Positions 38,178 through 54,540 of a DNA stretch of 64,000 nt are shown piece by piece. The stretch's first letter is position 1. Every line of letters starts with the position of its first letter. This stretch comes from Hormiphora californensis. Taxonomy: Eukaryota; Ctenophora; Tentaculata; Cydippida; Pleurobrachiidae. The DNA lies in contig CM035350.1 in the NCBI GenBank assembly GCA_020137815.1, forward strand, positions 248,001 to 312,000, written 5' to 3'. A program made the translations under genes and the position numbers. The notes below the pieces were generated by a model. That model did no database searches. It worked only from the letters and a program-made list of their open reading frames with translations, and was not told where the DNA came from.

Positions 38178-38876
38178 ATGGACAGGATGCCACTGGGATA
38201 CAACATGGGCAATGGAAACCCCAACATACCACAAAACGGTAATGGTCCTAAACTGATGAGACCTTCTCTCTCTCTATCTCTATCTCTCTCTTTCTCTGGC
38301 ACCTATATCTCATTTCTTGCAAGTAAGTTCCTGTTATTTAATCGTAAAACTTCCATATTAGGCTACTCAAGAAGCGTTAGGAGCAACTGTTATCCTACAA
38401 TTCTATCTCCATCTCTACCATCCCTACCATCTCTACCCCCTGCCTGCTGGGAACCCCCTACTGCAGAGAAGAGGCTTCTAGTAAACGCACGACAGAGGTA
38501 AAACTATTGAAAATTAGATAGCTTTGTCATCACATGTGGGATAAGAGCTGCAATTATAAGAGTGGGCGGTACATTGATAGTTATATTTATCTATCTCACT
38601 CTCTCTGTCTTCAGGAGTCGTGTACAAAATATGAACGAGGCATTCCGGATGCTGAAACAAAAAGTTCCTGGTCTTGATGATGAGGAGAAGACCTTCTCAA
38701 AATTGGAGGTGTTACAATGTACCATATCCTATTTGAAGCACCTGTGTCTAGTACTGGGGGTACACTGCAACCACCAGAATGGACAGTGTGAACAGAGTGC
38801 CACCCTAGAGAGGAGGTTCGTGGGACATGGAGGTACCGTCAAGAAGAGGAAGAGGGACGAAATGGAGTTTTATTAA
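38178..38876 (+). CDS. bHLH transcription factor (group A-like)
   Basis: Exons 38178-38238, 38362-38497 and 38615-38876 join in frame (phases 1, 2) to 152 residues. The bHLH spans about residues 58-115. Its basic region and helix 1 read KRLLVNARQRSR followed by VQNMNEAFRMLKQKVP, split by intron 2 after Gln-Arg. The loop is GLDDEEKTF, and helix 2 is SKLEVLQCTISYLKHL. NARxRxRV and NxAF are group A features, so E-box binding as a heterodimer is inferred. The basic region lacks some of the usual residues (Gln for Glu at the ERxRV Glu that contacts the E-box). The N-terminus is Asn/Pro/Gly-rich and the C-terminus has a basic cluster (KKRKRDE). Subfamily not assigned. Confidence 0.85.
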
Positions 38877-39419
38877 ATAGAGAATAGCATTGTCAATATA
38901 TCACTAAATTTAACTTTTTTACATTAAATTAGTTGTTTAAACTCACCCGATTGCGACAGCAATATGATGTTGAAATTCTTTGGTTAGGGAGGAAAGGACA
39001 CTTTCATCTGACATCTGACATGAGCCCAAGCACTCGCCTGCAAGATATCTGTGAGATATTAGCACAACGAGATATCTCTGAGATATTACCACAACGAGAT
39101 ATCTGTGAGAACACAACGAGAGACTATCAAAATCTTTTCATGAGTCTTAACAGTGAGCTAGATGTTCTCACAAACAATTCAGGAAATGATGCGAGATATG
39201 AAACAAAAAGCTGCCTCGCTCGTTTCTCTCTCTCTCGCTCACACACTCTCTCTCCTTCTCTCTTTTGTGCGAGCATTTGAATACAAAGGTCAAATTTGTG
39301 AGATATTAAAATTGACAATGAGTGTGTTTATTACACAAGACAAACCTTTCATTTTGGTAGCATTTCCCTCATCAGACAGCAAAGTGGGCATGTTATTACC
39401 CAGCACAGTATAATACTGC
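38877..39419. other. Convergent intergenic region
   Basis: Between bHLH (plus) and CARMIL-like (minus) 3' ends. Holds three ~30-bp direct repeats of gatatctgtgagatatta (39,043-39,118) and, for the minus-strand gene, an AATAAA (tttatt at about 39,328). Confidence 0.5.
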
Positions 39420-44959
<5,540 letters not shown>

Positions 44960-45357
44960 CCTAGAACCTAGTGATACACTAGAAAACAAGATGTTACAGT
45001 TACACACTGCCCATGGGAATAGTAACACACTGCCCATAACATGGAATAGTAACACACTGCCCATAACATGGAGGGGACAACGGGGTAACCCGTTTGAACA
45101 CTGAAGGCGGCTTTGACCTGGGGGTGTGGGTCGGCGCTCGGGTTGTCGGTGTGTGGGCGCCAAGGGGAGATCCTACGGAAATAAGGGCTAGCTGATCCCC
45201 AACGTCAGCAGTGTGGATGGAAGTACGGAGGTACATATACACACACACACACATGGGAATAGTAACACACTGCCCAAAACACACTGCCCAAAACAAGAAG
45301 AAAGAATGGAGGAAATTGGAACGCTATTTTACATGTAATTTATTCAAACTTTACAAA
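44960..45357. other. Spacer between UPF0598 and CARMIL-like genes
   Basis: Contains repeats of tagtaacacactgccca (near 45,020, 45,043 and 45,260) and a short (CA)n at 45,236-45,252. The CARMIL-like start codon follows an AG (ctag at 44,968-44,971), so a 5' UTR exon may lie here. AATAAA for UPF0598 (tttatt on plus) is near 45,339. Confidence 0.45.
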
Positions 45358-46558
45358 TTATTCATTTTCCATTTCGGCATATCGACCAAGGGCAGGCCTG
45401 TCGTTTAACAGTTCTAGAACATTATGTGAGAGTTGGTAGGTTTGGTGATTCCAGGACATCCCACTTGGTTGCAGGGAGTTGTCATCTTCAAACAGGAAGT
45501 TAGCTGATAGCTGGATAGCCAGACTTGACTTGATGAGCCCTACACCACCTGAACACGTGACATGTAATACACGCTGCAGTTATCATAGGGCATGTAGAGG
45601 AAGTATATACCTTGCCTGTAGGGTGCGGGGTGGTACACTCTCCCAGATTTCTCACAAACTGCCACTGCACTGGGATCAAAAGGAACTGTCAAGAGCCCTT
45701 TAGAGTCGCCCCACGATAGCACCTCATCCCCTGTTCGGCTACCTAATATGGGTGTGGGTTGGAATACTGGGTATTAAAACATACTAGCACACATTTCAGA
45801 CCAACCACACTGTTCTGATTACTTGTAATAATTGATTGGAACACCACTGGTAGATCGTCACATCTTATGTAGTTCATCTCTTCACCACATGCTGAAACAT
45901 AGGGCCACGAGTTCGCCAGGTCTCCAGATGTATTCATTTTAACAGCACGCAGAAAAAATTTAAGGAACCGCTTCTCTGTAAGAGTAGTTACGATGTTAGA
46001 TTGGAGTGGCCAAAAGTTCATGAGGTGCAGGAGAAGATAGGTGATGTACCGGCGACCTCGACTAGAACACATGAAAACACAATGGTTTCAAACTTTTCAA
46101 CACTAGTTTAAACAAATTAATCTGAGTTCTGAAGCAGGCGTAAACGCCGAAACTGTCAACAACCATTGTGTTTTCATGTATTATAATCGAGGTCGCCGGT
46201 ACATCACCTATCTTCTCCTGCAAGTTAGGTTTGTTGCATCACTCAAAAACTTAAATTTAAAAATGTCAAGAATCATTGTAATGACTAACCTTTGAAGCAG
46301 GACGTGAAGTTTTTAATTCTTGCATCATCGAGAAATAGCTGAAAAGGTATTATGGAAATTAACAACATAAATAAAGAATTGCTTTTAACAAAAATAATGT
46401 AGCTATTATGACGATACCATTCCTTGATGATCTATGTAGTAGAAGTATTGTCGCTCTCTGTTTACTTCCTGGCCCTGGGTGTACGTTCTTTGGAAGAGTC
46501 TACCAGCTATACAACTAACCCGCCAACGACTGCAATGAGTTATACAGTTCCATGACAT
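45358..46558 (-). CDS. UPF0598 family protein (C8orf82 homologue)
   Basis: Minus-strand exons 46558-46418, 46338-46290, 45975-45802, 45742-45611 and 45548-45358 join in frame (phases 0, 1, 1, 1) to 228 residues, close to human C8orf82 (216). Family landmarks are in order: YTQGQ, RQYFYYIDHQG, LFLDDARIKNFTSCFK, FLKFFLRAVKMN, CGEEMNYIRCDDLPVVF, LTVPFDPSA, RVYHPAP and GGVGLIKSSLAIQLSANF. The N-terminal ~25 residues contain several Arg and no acidic residue (MSWNCITHCSRWRVSCIAGR), consistent with a mitochondrial presequence. The biochemical function of the family is unknown. The start chosen is the first Met in frame with exon 1. Confidence 0.92.
46025..46223. mobile_element. MITE hairpin in UPF0598 intron 2
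   Basis: Arms of about 63 bp (gtgcaggagaagataggtga...acacaatggttt and its reverse complement) enclose a loop with ctgaagcAGGCGtaaaCGCCgaaac, a hammerhead-like or stem-loop motif. The arms include cgaggtcgccggtacatcac. Confidence 0.75.
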
Positions 46559-47069
46559 AACGCCCCGTTTCTCAGAAAGGGCAGAGCATCTAAAATGGCC
46601 AATGGGTAGAGAAAAGAATCACCAAAAACTATAATATGTAATGGAGGCCCGAAGATGTTTTCTGCGAAATAAAACCCAGTTTGTCCCAAAACGAGTTGGC
46701 ACAAAACTAATTTTCAAATAATTATGTGCTAGAAAGCGGTATTTTTAGCCTTCCTGTACATTTTGGGGCCCAGAGGCGGGGGCTTCTGGTCGTCTTATTG
46801 TCTGTTATTTGAAGATTCAAAAATAGTTGGCATTTGGCATATGCTAAACACTTCAAACCTTTCGAAAAGGCAGCACTTTCGGCTTTCCATTTACATTCAA
46901 AGTTCATCAAAAACCTTCTTCAAATTCAAAAAGAAGTATATTTTTTATCTTCAAAAGCAAGGATTTCCATCAGCTTCGAAATTTTTTTTCTAAAAGGGGG
47001 TTAAAATGGTATTAGATAACAATATCAATATGAAAATACCGGTCTCCCATGGGGGAGAAGATTAATAAA
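46559..47069. other. Spacer upstream of UPF0598
   Basis: No exon recognised. Probably holds the UPF0598 promoter and the 3' end of the retroelement downstream ORF. Confidence 0.4.
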
Positions 47070-48124
47070 TTACTGCATTGATTGAAATTGATTAAATTTG
47101 GTAGAATTAAAAGTATTATATAATAAGTTAATGTCATTGAGTTCGCTCTTATACTGCCTCGTTTTGGTCAACTTATTGCCTCTATGCCCTCTCAAGCTAA
47201 TGACAGTTGTTCTGAGCAGGGTGAAAGACAACCGCTGCCTAATGTAACGGATGGTGTCAGAGTAAGCCTGGTGCGTTTTGTCAGCAAGCAGCTTGGCAAG
47301 GCGCCTGTAGAATTTTTCTGCCTCGTTGCCCAGGGCACCAGTTACTGAAAACACGAGTGGGCAAAAACAACTCTGTTCAACCTCAAGGACACGTTCGTTA
47401 TAGCAGCGTTTTTTCTCTTCCTCGTGTCGTTTCAGAGCTGTATCAAGAGGAATGGCACAGTTTGTAGGAGCCAATGGGTTGAAGATGCGCACATCTGTGT
47501 AAATTTTGTCCATGGGAAGCCAAAAATCCCTGGCAGCAACATCAAGGCGAGCATCATTTGCAGTGTTAGCTGATTTTAGCCGGAAGGTTTCGCCAGTGAT
47601 TGGGAGAAGATGGGGTTCTCTTGAAACATCACGGCATCCCGCCTCTTTCGGCAGGTTTGCAGTAAGGTCCCGGATCTCATTATGCCGCAGCTGCACGTAA
47701 CCACCAAGATGACAAGAGAGGCTGTGTTCAGTGGTGTTAGGTTTTCCACACGGACAATTTGGTGGTCTACCCTCAAGTTCCAAGCAGTAGCGGAGGGACA
47801 TGGAGTCCCAGAACTCCTGTTTGTTCAGATTGAACCTATGTTCCTGGAGTGGGAGAGATGTTACCCATATGGAAGACCCTCGCCGTGTTCTCTCTTGGTG
47901 GAAACGCTGTTCGGTGGGTGGCAGTGCCTCTCTCACAAGCTCTTCAGCCTTGGTCTGGCTCAGCCGTTTGGTGGTCAACATCTCGGATTTCGCAGACACC
48001 AGCTCCTGCTTCAGCAAATGCAAACTCTCTGGATCAAATTGTGTTTTCTGTCCGTTAATGATTTTGGAGAGTGGTGCAGTAGCTGCAGCAGAACTGGTGT
48101 ATTCGAAATCCGCGATCTCGACGG

Positions 48125-48717
48125 CCCAGTGCAAAGATTGTGCTAATTTGCGAATTTAGTTAGCAGCAAAAAATTAGTAAAAAAACACCTAAAAGTAGCA
48201 AAAATTCGCTGTACAGCAAAAACTAGACATCGTGGAGTGAAATAGATGCGTGCATCGTGTTCAGCGTCGAAAAATAGGTCGGGGTATGAAATTTGGTATC
48301 TTTACCTCATCTCAGTCGCGAAATTCGCATTTTGCTAATGCTGCCTAATCTAGCAGCAGCAGATGAGGCAGCAGATGAAGTGTAACTATGACAACCATGC
48401 TGCCATGCCGTGCGCACATATAAGAACGGGTAAAATTCGATATTTCCATCAGCCTCAGTGGTCGAGTGGTTAAGGCGGTTGCCAATAATACCATATGCGA
48501 GCACATGTGTGTGGGTTCGAATCCCGATGAATCTTTTTTTTTTAACTTTTTCCTCGTTTGTGCAAAATAATTTTAACATTTTTTCTCTAATGCTGACCAC
48601 AAAAACATAGTTGTTAAACACAATTAATGTTATTGAGGTGAGCTTCAAAATTTGGTGGGAGCAAATTTTCGATAAAGTTTCTAGATTCGCAGCATTTTTT
48701 AAGATCTTTGCACTGGG
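48125..48717. mobile_element. hAT-type nonautonomous element, 593 bp, 8-bp TSD
   Basis: Inverted ends CCCAGTGCAAAGAT are flanked on both sides by CTCGACGG (48,117-48,124 and 48,718-48,725). Removing the element and one duplicate restores the retroelement reading frame across ...FNPVE|IADFEY.... An 8-bp duplication and CAGTG-type ends indicate the hAT superfamily. Confidence 0.9.
48452..48533 (+). other. tRNA-like pol III promoter inside the hAT element
   Basis: A box TGGTCGAGTGGTTAAGGC and B box GGTTCGAATCC with Leu/Ser-like spacing, followed by a run of ten T at 48,534-48,543 that would terminate pol III. Anticodon and acceptor stems do not pair well, so it is a tRNA relic rather than a functional tRNA. 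Confidence 0.55.
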
Positions 48718-49156
48718 CTCGACGGGATTAAAGATTCCAAGGTCCCCGTGGCGGGCAGGGAGTGACAGGAACTTCCGATTGTTCGGTGTCAGTTGGTTGC
48801 TGATTGTTTTTGGGATGAAAGTGGATGATATGATGTCTTCCAGTGGCTGGAAGAGACCAGAGATGTCCTTGGTAGTTCTCATAATAAACAACCACCGTTT
48901 GGAGAGTCCCATGATGTAAGCAGAGAATGATGGATGGGGCTCAGATGTTGAAACTTGAAAAATCCGATAAGTCTGTAAGCTCCTGGGCCCACGTCTCAAC
49001 CTGTTGACTGACGTACTGTTTCTTAAACTCGTCGGTACCTAGGGGAGCTCCGAGATATCTTTGTCCCTCTGATGTAATATGCACACCTGTGTCCTTGAAA
49101 ATAGAGCTGGCAGTGTTCTCAAGCCCAGGTTTGACGATCAGCACAGACTTCTTTCC

Positions 49157-49300
49157 ATGAGGCCCCTCGGAAATGTTCAAGTCATGCACAATCAAGTCAC
49201 GCCCACCAATCACAGCGCAGAACGCGCGAAGCACTCCACGCGTTCTGAGTTGTGATTGGTGGGCGTGACTCGATTGTGCATGACTTGAACATTTCCGAGT
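49157..49300. mobile_element. Hairpin MITE family 1, copy 1
   Basis: Arms of about 65 bp (atgaggcccctcggaaatgt... gcgcagaacgcg and inverse). A second copy is at 52,254-52,405. This copy sits at the upstream edge of the RT fragment, next to GKKSVLIVKPG. Confidence 0.85.
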
Positions 49301-49547
49301 TGGCAAACGTTGCTGGCAGTGCGGGATAAGGCAGCGCTTTTCAAATTTCCGAGGGGCCTCATTGGGGAAATAGCCTAAAGTGCGATTTTTAATAATGCGA
49401 ACCGCTCACGCGCATTAATAATAACATAATTCCATTTGCGTGTGCTAAATCTGGTTCCTGATAAGATAGAGACTTGTCATTGGTCGCATTGGAAAGATAC
49501 AATTTTTCTCTTTCCAACGCAACCAGTATCAAGTCTTTATCTTATCA

Positions 49548-50140
49548 GGCTATAAGCATACTGATCGTGATGATCATAATCAGTTAAAAAGATGAAGTGT
49601 GCTCATGGTTTTGATCATCATCATCTGCAAAAAACTACAGTGTGCGGAACATTATGATCATCACGTAAGAGCTGGCCCTGGAGCCGTCTCTTAAGTTGGA
49701 TGATGATCATCAACACCTAGTGTGCGCAGGTTTTGATCTTATTCTTGTCATGTGATATGTACCACGTGGTACGACTTCGCGCGCGCGAGAGGCTGTTGTA
49801 CAGGTCACGTGATATGCAACAGCCTCTCAGAGCGCGCGACTAGTCAAGGGGGAGCTCCCGGGAGATAGCATCATCATGCTGAGCACACTGATCATGATGA
49901 TCATGATCAAAAGGCAAGTTCCAGCAAGTTGAACATGGTTTATGATGATCAAACGTGAGCACACTATGGTTCATGATGATCAAACGTGAACACACTATGG
50001 TTTGAGAACATCATGATGCATCAAGCCTCAATCATGATGATAACCATCAGTGTGTGCTCTTCTTTGATGGTGACCATCAAAATCTCCGCACACTGACCTG
50101 ATTAGTGATTATGATCATCACGATCAGTATGCTTATAGCC
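49548..50140. mobile_element. 593-bp TIR element with GATGATCATC subterminal repeats
   Basis: Perfect inverted ends of at least 35 bp (GGCTATAAGCATACTGATCG...) flanked by TCA on both sides (49,545-49,547 and 50,141-50,143), a possible 3-bp duplication. Many subterminal gatgatcat and agtgtgc motifs occur in both orientations. No ORF. Confidence 0.8.
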
Positions 50141-50323
50141 TCAGGAGCCAGAGATATCATCATCATCATCAATTAACATTTAATATACCGCTTTATAGCA
50201 TATTGGTAAGATATCACTTAAAAAAGAAAAAACTTAACGGATACCTTCCTGCTTTCAAAAGCGGTTTTACTCTATTTGATCAATAACTTAGAGTCCATGA
50301 GCTAGTAGTGTTTATACAAATGT

Positions 50324-51040
50324 TCAAGTGTCCCTTGGTGCTTCTAACACCCTCTTTCCACGGATTATGAAGTGGGTTCCAGGGGACTGCTTTACCTTCT
50401 CCTTCAGTTCAACAACACGCTTCTTCCGTTCTTTCCGTTCTTCTACTGTTCTATCAGGAGATATAAAGACTTTGCCAAACTTGTCGTTCCCTTTCAGCAG
50501 GGATTTCTTCGACAGGATTGAAATTTGAGCGTCTCTGCTCCTCAGCACGACTTTCACAGGTCTTGCCGATGAGGACTGCTTTCCCAAGCGCTCGGCTGAT
50601 TGCACTTTCGGAGCCTCTTCAAGCTCACCAAAAAGAGACTTAATTTGAGTTTCAAGCTCCTCACCATTTACATTGTCTTTCAACTCTTCCAATCCATGGA
50701 TGATGATGTTACACCCACGGTCCTCCGATGCTGCCACGATTGCCGATTGAATCTTCTTTGGAGCCAGGGCCGAGGCACACTCCTTCTCCAAAACGGCTGC
50801 AAAGCTCTTCATTTCCTGTTCTGCTGTTGACTGCACAGCTGTTATCTCAACCTCCCTCTTCTCAAGTAATTGCCTCTGGATTTTCAGGAGCTCCTCTTGT
50901 GCAGCCACTAGATTTCTTTGGGTTTTTATGAGCTCTGTACTATGTATTTTGAGCTCTTTCTCCAGCTGGTTTATCCTCAAGGTTTCGCAACCCACTGCTA
51001 ACAACTCTTCAGTAACTGGGAAGGTCTGTTCCATGAGCAT
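50324..51040 (-). CDS. Retrotransposon ORF1-like protein (coiled coil plus RRM-like)
   Basis: 238 residues. Residues 20-90 form a coiled coil (INQLEKELKIHSTELIKTQ). The second half has RGCNIIIHGLEE, AERLGKQSSSARPVKVVLRS, LLKGNDKF, VFISPDRTVEERKERK and HFIIRGKRV, the layout of L1- and CR1-type ORF1 proteins that chaperone RNA. It is intact and on the same strand as the broken ORF2 downstream, so it may be the ORF1 of that element, separated by inserted MITEs. Confidence 0.75.
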   Translation of the reverse strand: MLMEQTFPVTEELLAVGCETLRINQLEKELKIHSTELIKTQRNLVAAQEELLKIQRQLLEKREVEITAVQSTAEQEMKSFAAVLEKECASALAPKKIQSAIVAASEDRGCNIIIHGLEELKDNVNGEELETQIKSLFGELEEAPKVQSAERLGKQSSSARPVKVVLRSRDAQISILSKKSLLKGNDKFGKVFISPDRTVEERKERKKRVVELKEKVKQSPGTHFIIRGKRVLEAPRDT

Positions 51041-51331
51041 ACTCGGAAATGTTCAGGTCGAGCACATGAAGGTCGAGCACAAGGTCCAGCACAAGGTCCG
51101 GTCAATGTCAGCACTTTTTTTCGCGCTGCGGCTCAACGGCGGTTCAACGACGCGCAGTGGTCACGTGACTGGTCAGACCTTGTGCTCGACCTCGTGCTCG
51201 ACCTTTCATACGACGTGCGCGCCGTGAAATCTCGCGCGAAATTCCCACAGAGTTGATCTCCGCGTCAGCCGTTTCTCCCATCAAGTCACAGACAAACAGA
51301 CAAACATTCGCGCCCTGGCGTCAATTTACCA

Positions 51332-52028
51332 GGTAGCAGGTAAAGTCACCCACTTTTTGGCACATGACGGTACGTGCAGTAGCGCGCAAATCGGAGCAAC
51401 TTGCGCGCGATGACGCGCAGTGAATTTCAAAATCCCGGCAAGTAAAAGTTTCAAATTTGAAAATTTCAGAATTTCAACTCCACCAAAAATTTTTCGTCTT
51501 GTGTTCGGTTTTCCGTTTTCGGTTTTGCGTTTGACAGATGTCAAGTAGTCAAACTTAATACTTATTACAATTAAAAAAGTTGTTATGAAACTATGCGTAA
51601 GGTAACAAATCTTCGTTTCAGATATAACCCGACGGCCTACATTGATTTAAGTGTGAAAATTGATTAAACCATAACCAAATAAATAAATGTTGATACTGTA
51701 ATTGGTATCAATTGATTACCCACGCGGAGGTGGACTGAATCGGACTTGTTATGTGAGAGGTGGAAGTTACCAGCAACGACACAAGCAGAAGCCCCCACGG
51801 CGCGGAAAACACCGCAAGAGCCTCCATTACACACATCCCATAACCATTACCATCCCACGCGATCGGGTGTGGTTGCCCACTTTTTGGATCTCAAAACTTG
51901 TATGTAGCGCGCGGACGCCGGACGACGAATTGGCAGCTATAACCCCGATCTCGCGCGAGAAGTGTGTTCGCGTGGGGTTAGCGCACGTACCGTCTTGTGC
52001 CAAAAAGTGGGTGACTTTACCTGCTACC
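51332..52028. mobile_element. 697-bp TIR element
   Basis: Inverted ends of about 45 bp (GGTAGCAGGTAAAGTCACCC and onward to acggtacgtgc; inverse at 51,981-52,028). No transposase is recognised. A local inverted repeat (aaggtcgagcacaaggtc / gaccttgtgctcgacc) lies just outside at 51,069-51,204. Confidence 0.75.
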
Positions 52029-52253
52029 GAGCCAGGCCGAGGGAAATTACTTTTTTATTTTTTCGCGCGCATTGTTTAGCAGCGAAGTAAAGTTATTATC
52101 GCGCGTTACATTACTTACCGCTCCAGAAATTCAAACTCGAGTCCGCGCGGCGTCCGTCCGTCCGACGCGATCCAAGACTTTTAACTTTTTCGCTCAAAAA
52201 ACAAAGTTTTTTTCGCCCAAAAAACGTTCCCCCCCTCCCTTGAAAAGCGCTGC

Positions 52254-52405
52254 ATGAGGCCCCTCGAAAATGTTCAAGTCATGCACAATCAAGTCACGCC
52301 CACCAATCACAGCGCAGAACGCGTGAAGCACTCCGCGCGTTCTGAGCTGTGATTGGTGGGCGTGACTTGATTGTGCATGACTTGAACATTTCCGAGGGGC
52401 CTCAT
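52254..52405. mobile_element. Hairpin MITE family 1, copy 2
   Basis: Same hairpin as 49,157-49,300 with a few substitutions. Both copies have aaaagcgctgc-type sequence next to one end. Confidence 0.85.
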
Positions 52406-52620
52406 TGGAATGAACTGCAGCAGGCTGCCAGCAGCCCCCCCCCCATGCATGCACCCCCGCAACGAGGGGCCTGCAGCGTATGCCAATGCCTTATCCAACG
52501 TTCGCGTTTGCCAACCCCCCAAACTTCCCTGACGCACAGCTCCAGTGTACGCTTTACAGCTCCCCAGCACACAGATAAGAAAATACTGGTTTTGAATGTG
52601 TCCCATATGCAACCTTCATC

Positions 52621-53488
52621 GGTAAGTCGGAAGAACCTGTCCGTTCCTCTCATGAGCGCTCATGAGTGTATCATGAGTGTGTCATGAGTGTATCATGAGT
52701 GTATCATGAGCGCTCATGAGACGTTTTTAGGTGTTTCAACGTCTCATGAGCGCTCATGAGTGTATCATGAGCGTGTCATGAGTGTATCATGAGCGCTCAT
52801 GAGTGCTCATGAGACCTTGCTCATGAGCGCTCATGAGACATATGTCTCATCCCATCTCTGTTTCAATGTCTCATGAGCGCTCATGAGACGTTTTGACCTA
52901 TGTGCTCATGAATGTATCATGAGACATGTCTCATGAGACATATGTCTCATGAGACGTTAGGGTTATGGTTATGGTTGGGTTTAGGTTTGGGCTAGGGTTA
53001 GGGCTTTCCTTTAGGTTTAGGGACCCGTAGAGGGTAGGGCTAGGTCCAAACCTATGGGTCAACCCTAACCCTATCCCTACGGGTCCCTAGACCTAAAGGA
53101 TAACCCTAACCCTAGCCCAACCGTAAACCCAACCCTAACCCTAACCCTAACGTCTCATGAGACATATATCTCATGAGACATGTCTCATGATACACTCATG
53201 AGCACATGTAGGTCAAAACGTCTCATGAGCGCTCATGAGACATTGAAACAGAGATGGGATGAGACATATGTCTCATGAGCGCTCATGAGCAAGGTCTCAT
53301 GAGCACTCATGAGCGCTCATGATACACTCATGACACACTCATGATACACTCATGAGCGCTCATGAGACGTTGAAACACCTAAAAACGTCTCATGAGCGCT
53401 CATGATACACTCATGATACACTCATGACACACTCATGATACACTCATGAGCGCTCATGAGAGGAACGGACAGGTTCTTCCGACTTACC
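52621..53488. mobile_element. Giant foldback built of CTCATGAGCGCTCATGAG repeats and telomere-like core
   Basis: Arms of about 420 bp are near-exact reverse complements, start GGTAAGTCGGAAGAACC, and consist of tandem palindromic TCATGAG/AGCGCT units. The inner arms carry degenerate TTAGGG repeats. Flanks CCTTCATC and CTTTCATC form an 8-bp duplication with one mismatch. No ORF. Confidence 0.85.
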
Positions 53489-53593
53489 CTTTCATCACCT
53501 TCCAAATTCTATAGACAAGCGCACTGTCGCGTAGAAACGCACTGAACGAACGACCACTTCGACGACGTTCATCTCCAAATTATAATAGAGATA

Positions 53594-53765
53594 CAGTCGG
53601 ACCCCGATTTAGTGGCCCCCGATTTAGTGGCACCCCGATTTAGTGACAGGATAATCTTCCCCCGATATAGGAATTAACAGTATTTGGCCCCCGATTTAGT
53701 GGATACCCCGATTTAGTGGACAACACCCTTTCCCCCGAGGGTGCTATTAAATCGGGGTCCGACTG
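53594..53765. mobile_element. pogo/Tigger-type MITE, 172 bp, TA target
   Basis: Ends CAGTCGGACCCCGATTTA with inverse TAAATCGGGGTCCGACTG, flanked by TA on each side. The interior repeats ccccgatttagtgg several times. CAGTnGnnCC ends and a TA duplication are typical of pogo/Tigger. Confidence 0.88.
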
Positions 53766-53966
53766 TACTTGAAAGTTTTTTTTTATTTTCAAGTTTCAAA
53801 ACGTGCTGAAAGTCATCGAGCAGGTTACCTACAATCGCTACTATGAACACTAAACACCACTTCATCATCATTACAATGTAAAACAAAGAAGGATCTACTT
53901 CTGAACCGACACAATACAACAAGAAGAAGATCTCTGATCACTATACTGGGCGGGTAGATCACTGTT

Positions 53967-54284
53967 TAAATATGAGCGCTGTTATACCAGGGGCGGGTAG
54001 ATCACTATTAAAATCTGGGCACTGAGTACTGGGCGGAACACTGTTGACACTGTAATACGCCCACCCCAACTTCATGACATCACCTAGGGTGGAATGTCAG
54101 TCCTGATATACTTATCGATATGATGTACTGTAGAGCATATCGATAAGTATATCAGGGCTGACATTCCACCCTAGGTGATGTCATGAAGTTGGGGTGGGTG
54201 TATTACAGTGTTCCGCCCAGTACTCAGCGCCCAGATTTTAATAGTGATCTACCCGCCCCTGGTATAACAGCGCCCATATTTAGA
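53967..54284. mobile_element. Hairpin MITE, ~150-bp arms
   Basis: Nearly perfect arms (taaatatgagcgctgttata... cttatcgatatg and inverse) separated by about 14 bp. It adjoins the Helitron fragment. Confidence 0.85.
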
Positions 54285-54540
54285 CAAGTTCAAAGCTGTA
54301 ACAGCTCTGAACTTGTATCCATCCTTCAGCCAAACCGCAATGTGGGTGTGAGGAAGGCCACGCTTTTGAAATTCACTAACTCCAGATACAGCTTGCTGCT
54401 CTCCAAAAGCGACCTTAAGGTCCTCATGAAACTCTTTTAAATGGAGGTTGAAAGCGGCCGCTACAATATCTGGCCTATCAGACGCAGTAAGGGGTGTGTC
54501 ACTACTCACACGATGGGTAGTGGAGGTACACACACTGAGT
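54285..54540 (-). pseudogene. Helitron Rep/helicase fragment
   Basis: The minus frame reads SDRPDIVAAAFNLHLKEFHEDL and SGVSEFQKRGLPHTHIAVWLKDG. EFQKRGLPHTHI is the HUH motif of the Helitron replication initiator. Only about 85 residues remain, cut by the hairpin MITE, so it is a dead fragment. Confidence 0.85.

Larger units (their letters stand above)
47070..49165 (-). pseudogene. Non-LTR retrotransposon ORF2 C-terminal part, interrupted
   Basis: The minus frame shows an RT tail (GVHITSEGQRYLGAPLGTDEF), a frameshift near 48,955, FQVSTSEPHPSFSAYIMG and LPARHGDLGIFNPVE, then after a 593-bp transposon insertion IADFEYTSSAAATAPLSK and a long C-terminal block: SLPLQEHRFNLNKQEFWDSMSLRY, CPCGKPNTTEHSLSCHLGG, RHNEIRDL, DARLDVAARDFW, DVRIFNPLAP. 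The CxC...H...C plus DVR block is the widespread C-terminal domain of a retroelement group seen in sponges, cnidarians and other invertebrates. The N-terminal RT half is missing. The downstream half (47,070-48,116) remains fully open. Confidence 0.8.

Noticed and set aside
47070-48134. Host gene (354-residue ORF)
   Set aside because: The Cys/His block and the flanking RT remnants identify it as the C-terminal part of a retroelement protein cut by a hAT insertion.
52970-53150. Interstitial telomere from TTAGGG/CCCTAA runs
   Set aside because: The runs are degenerate and symmetric within a foldback, so they belong to the element's arms; not a chromosome end or fusion point.
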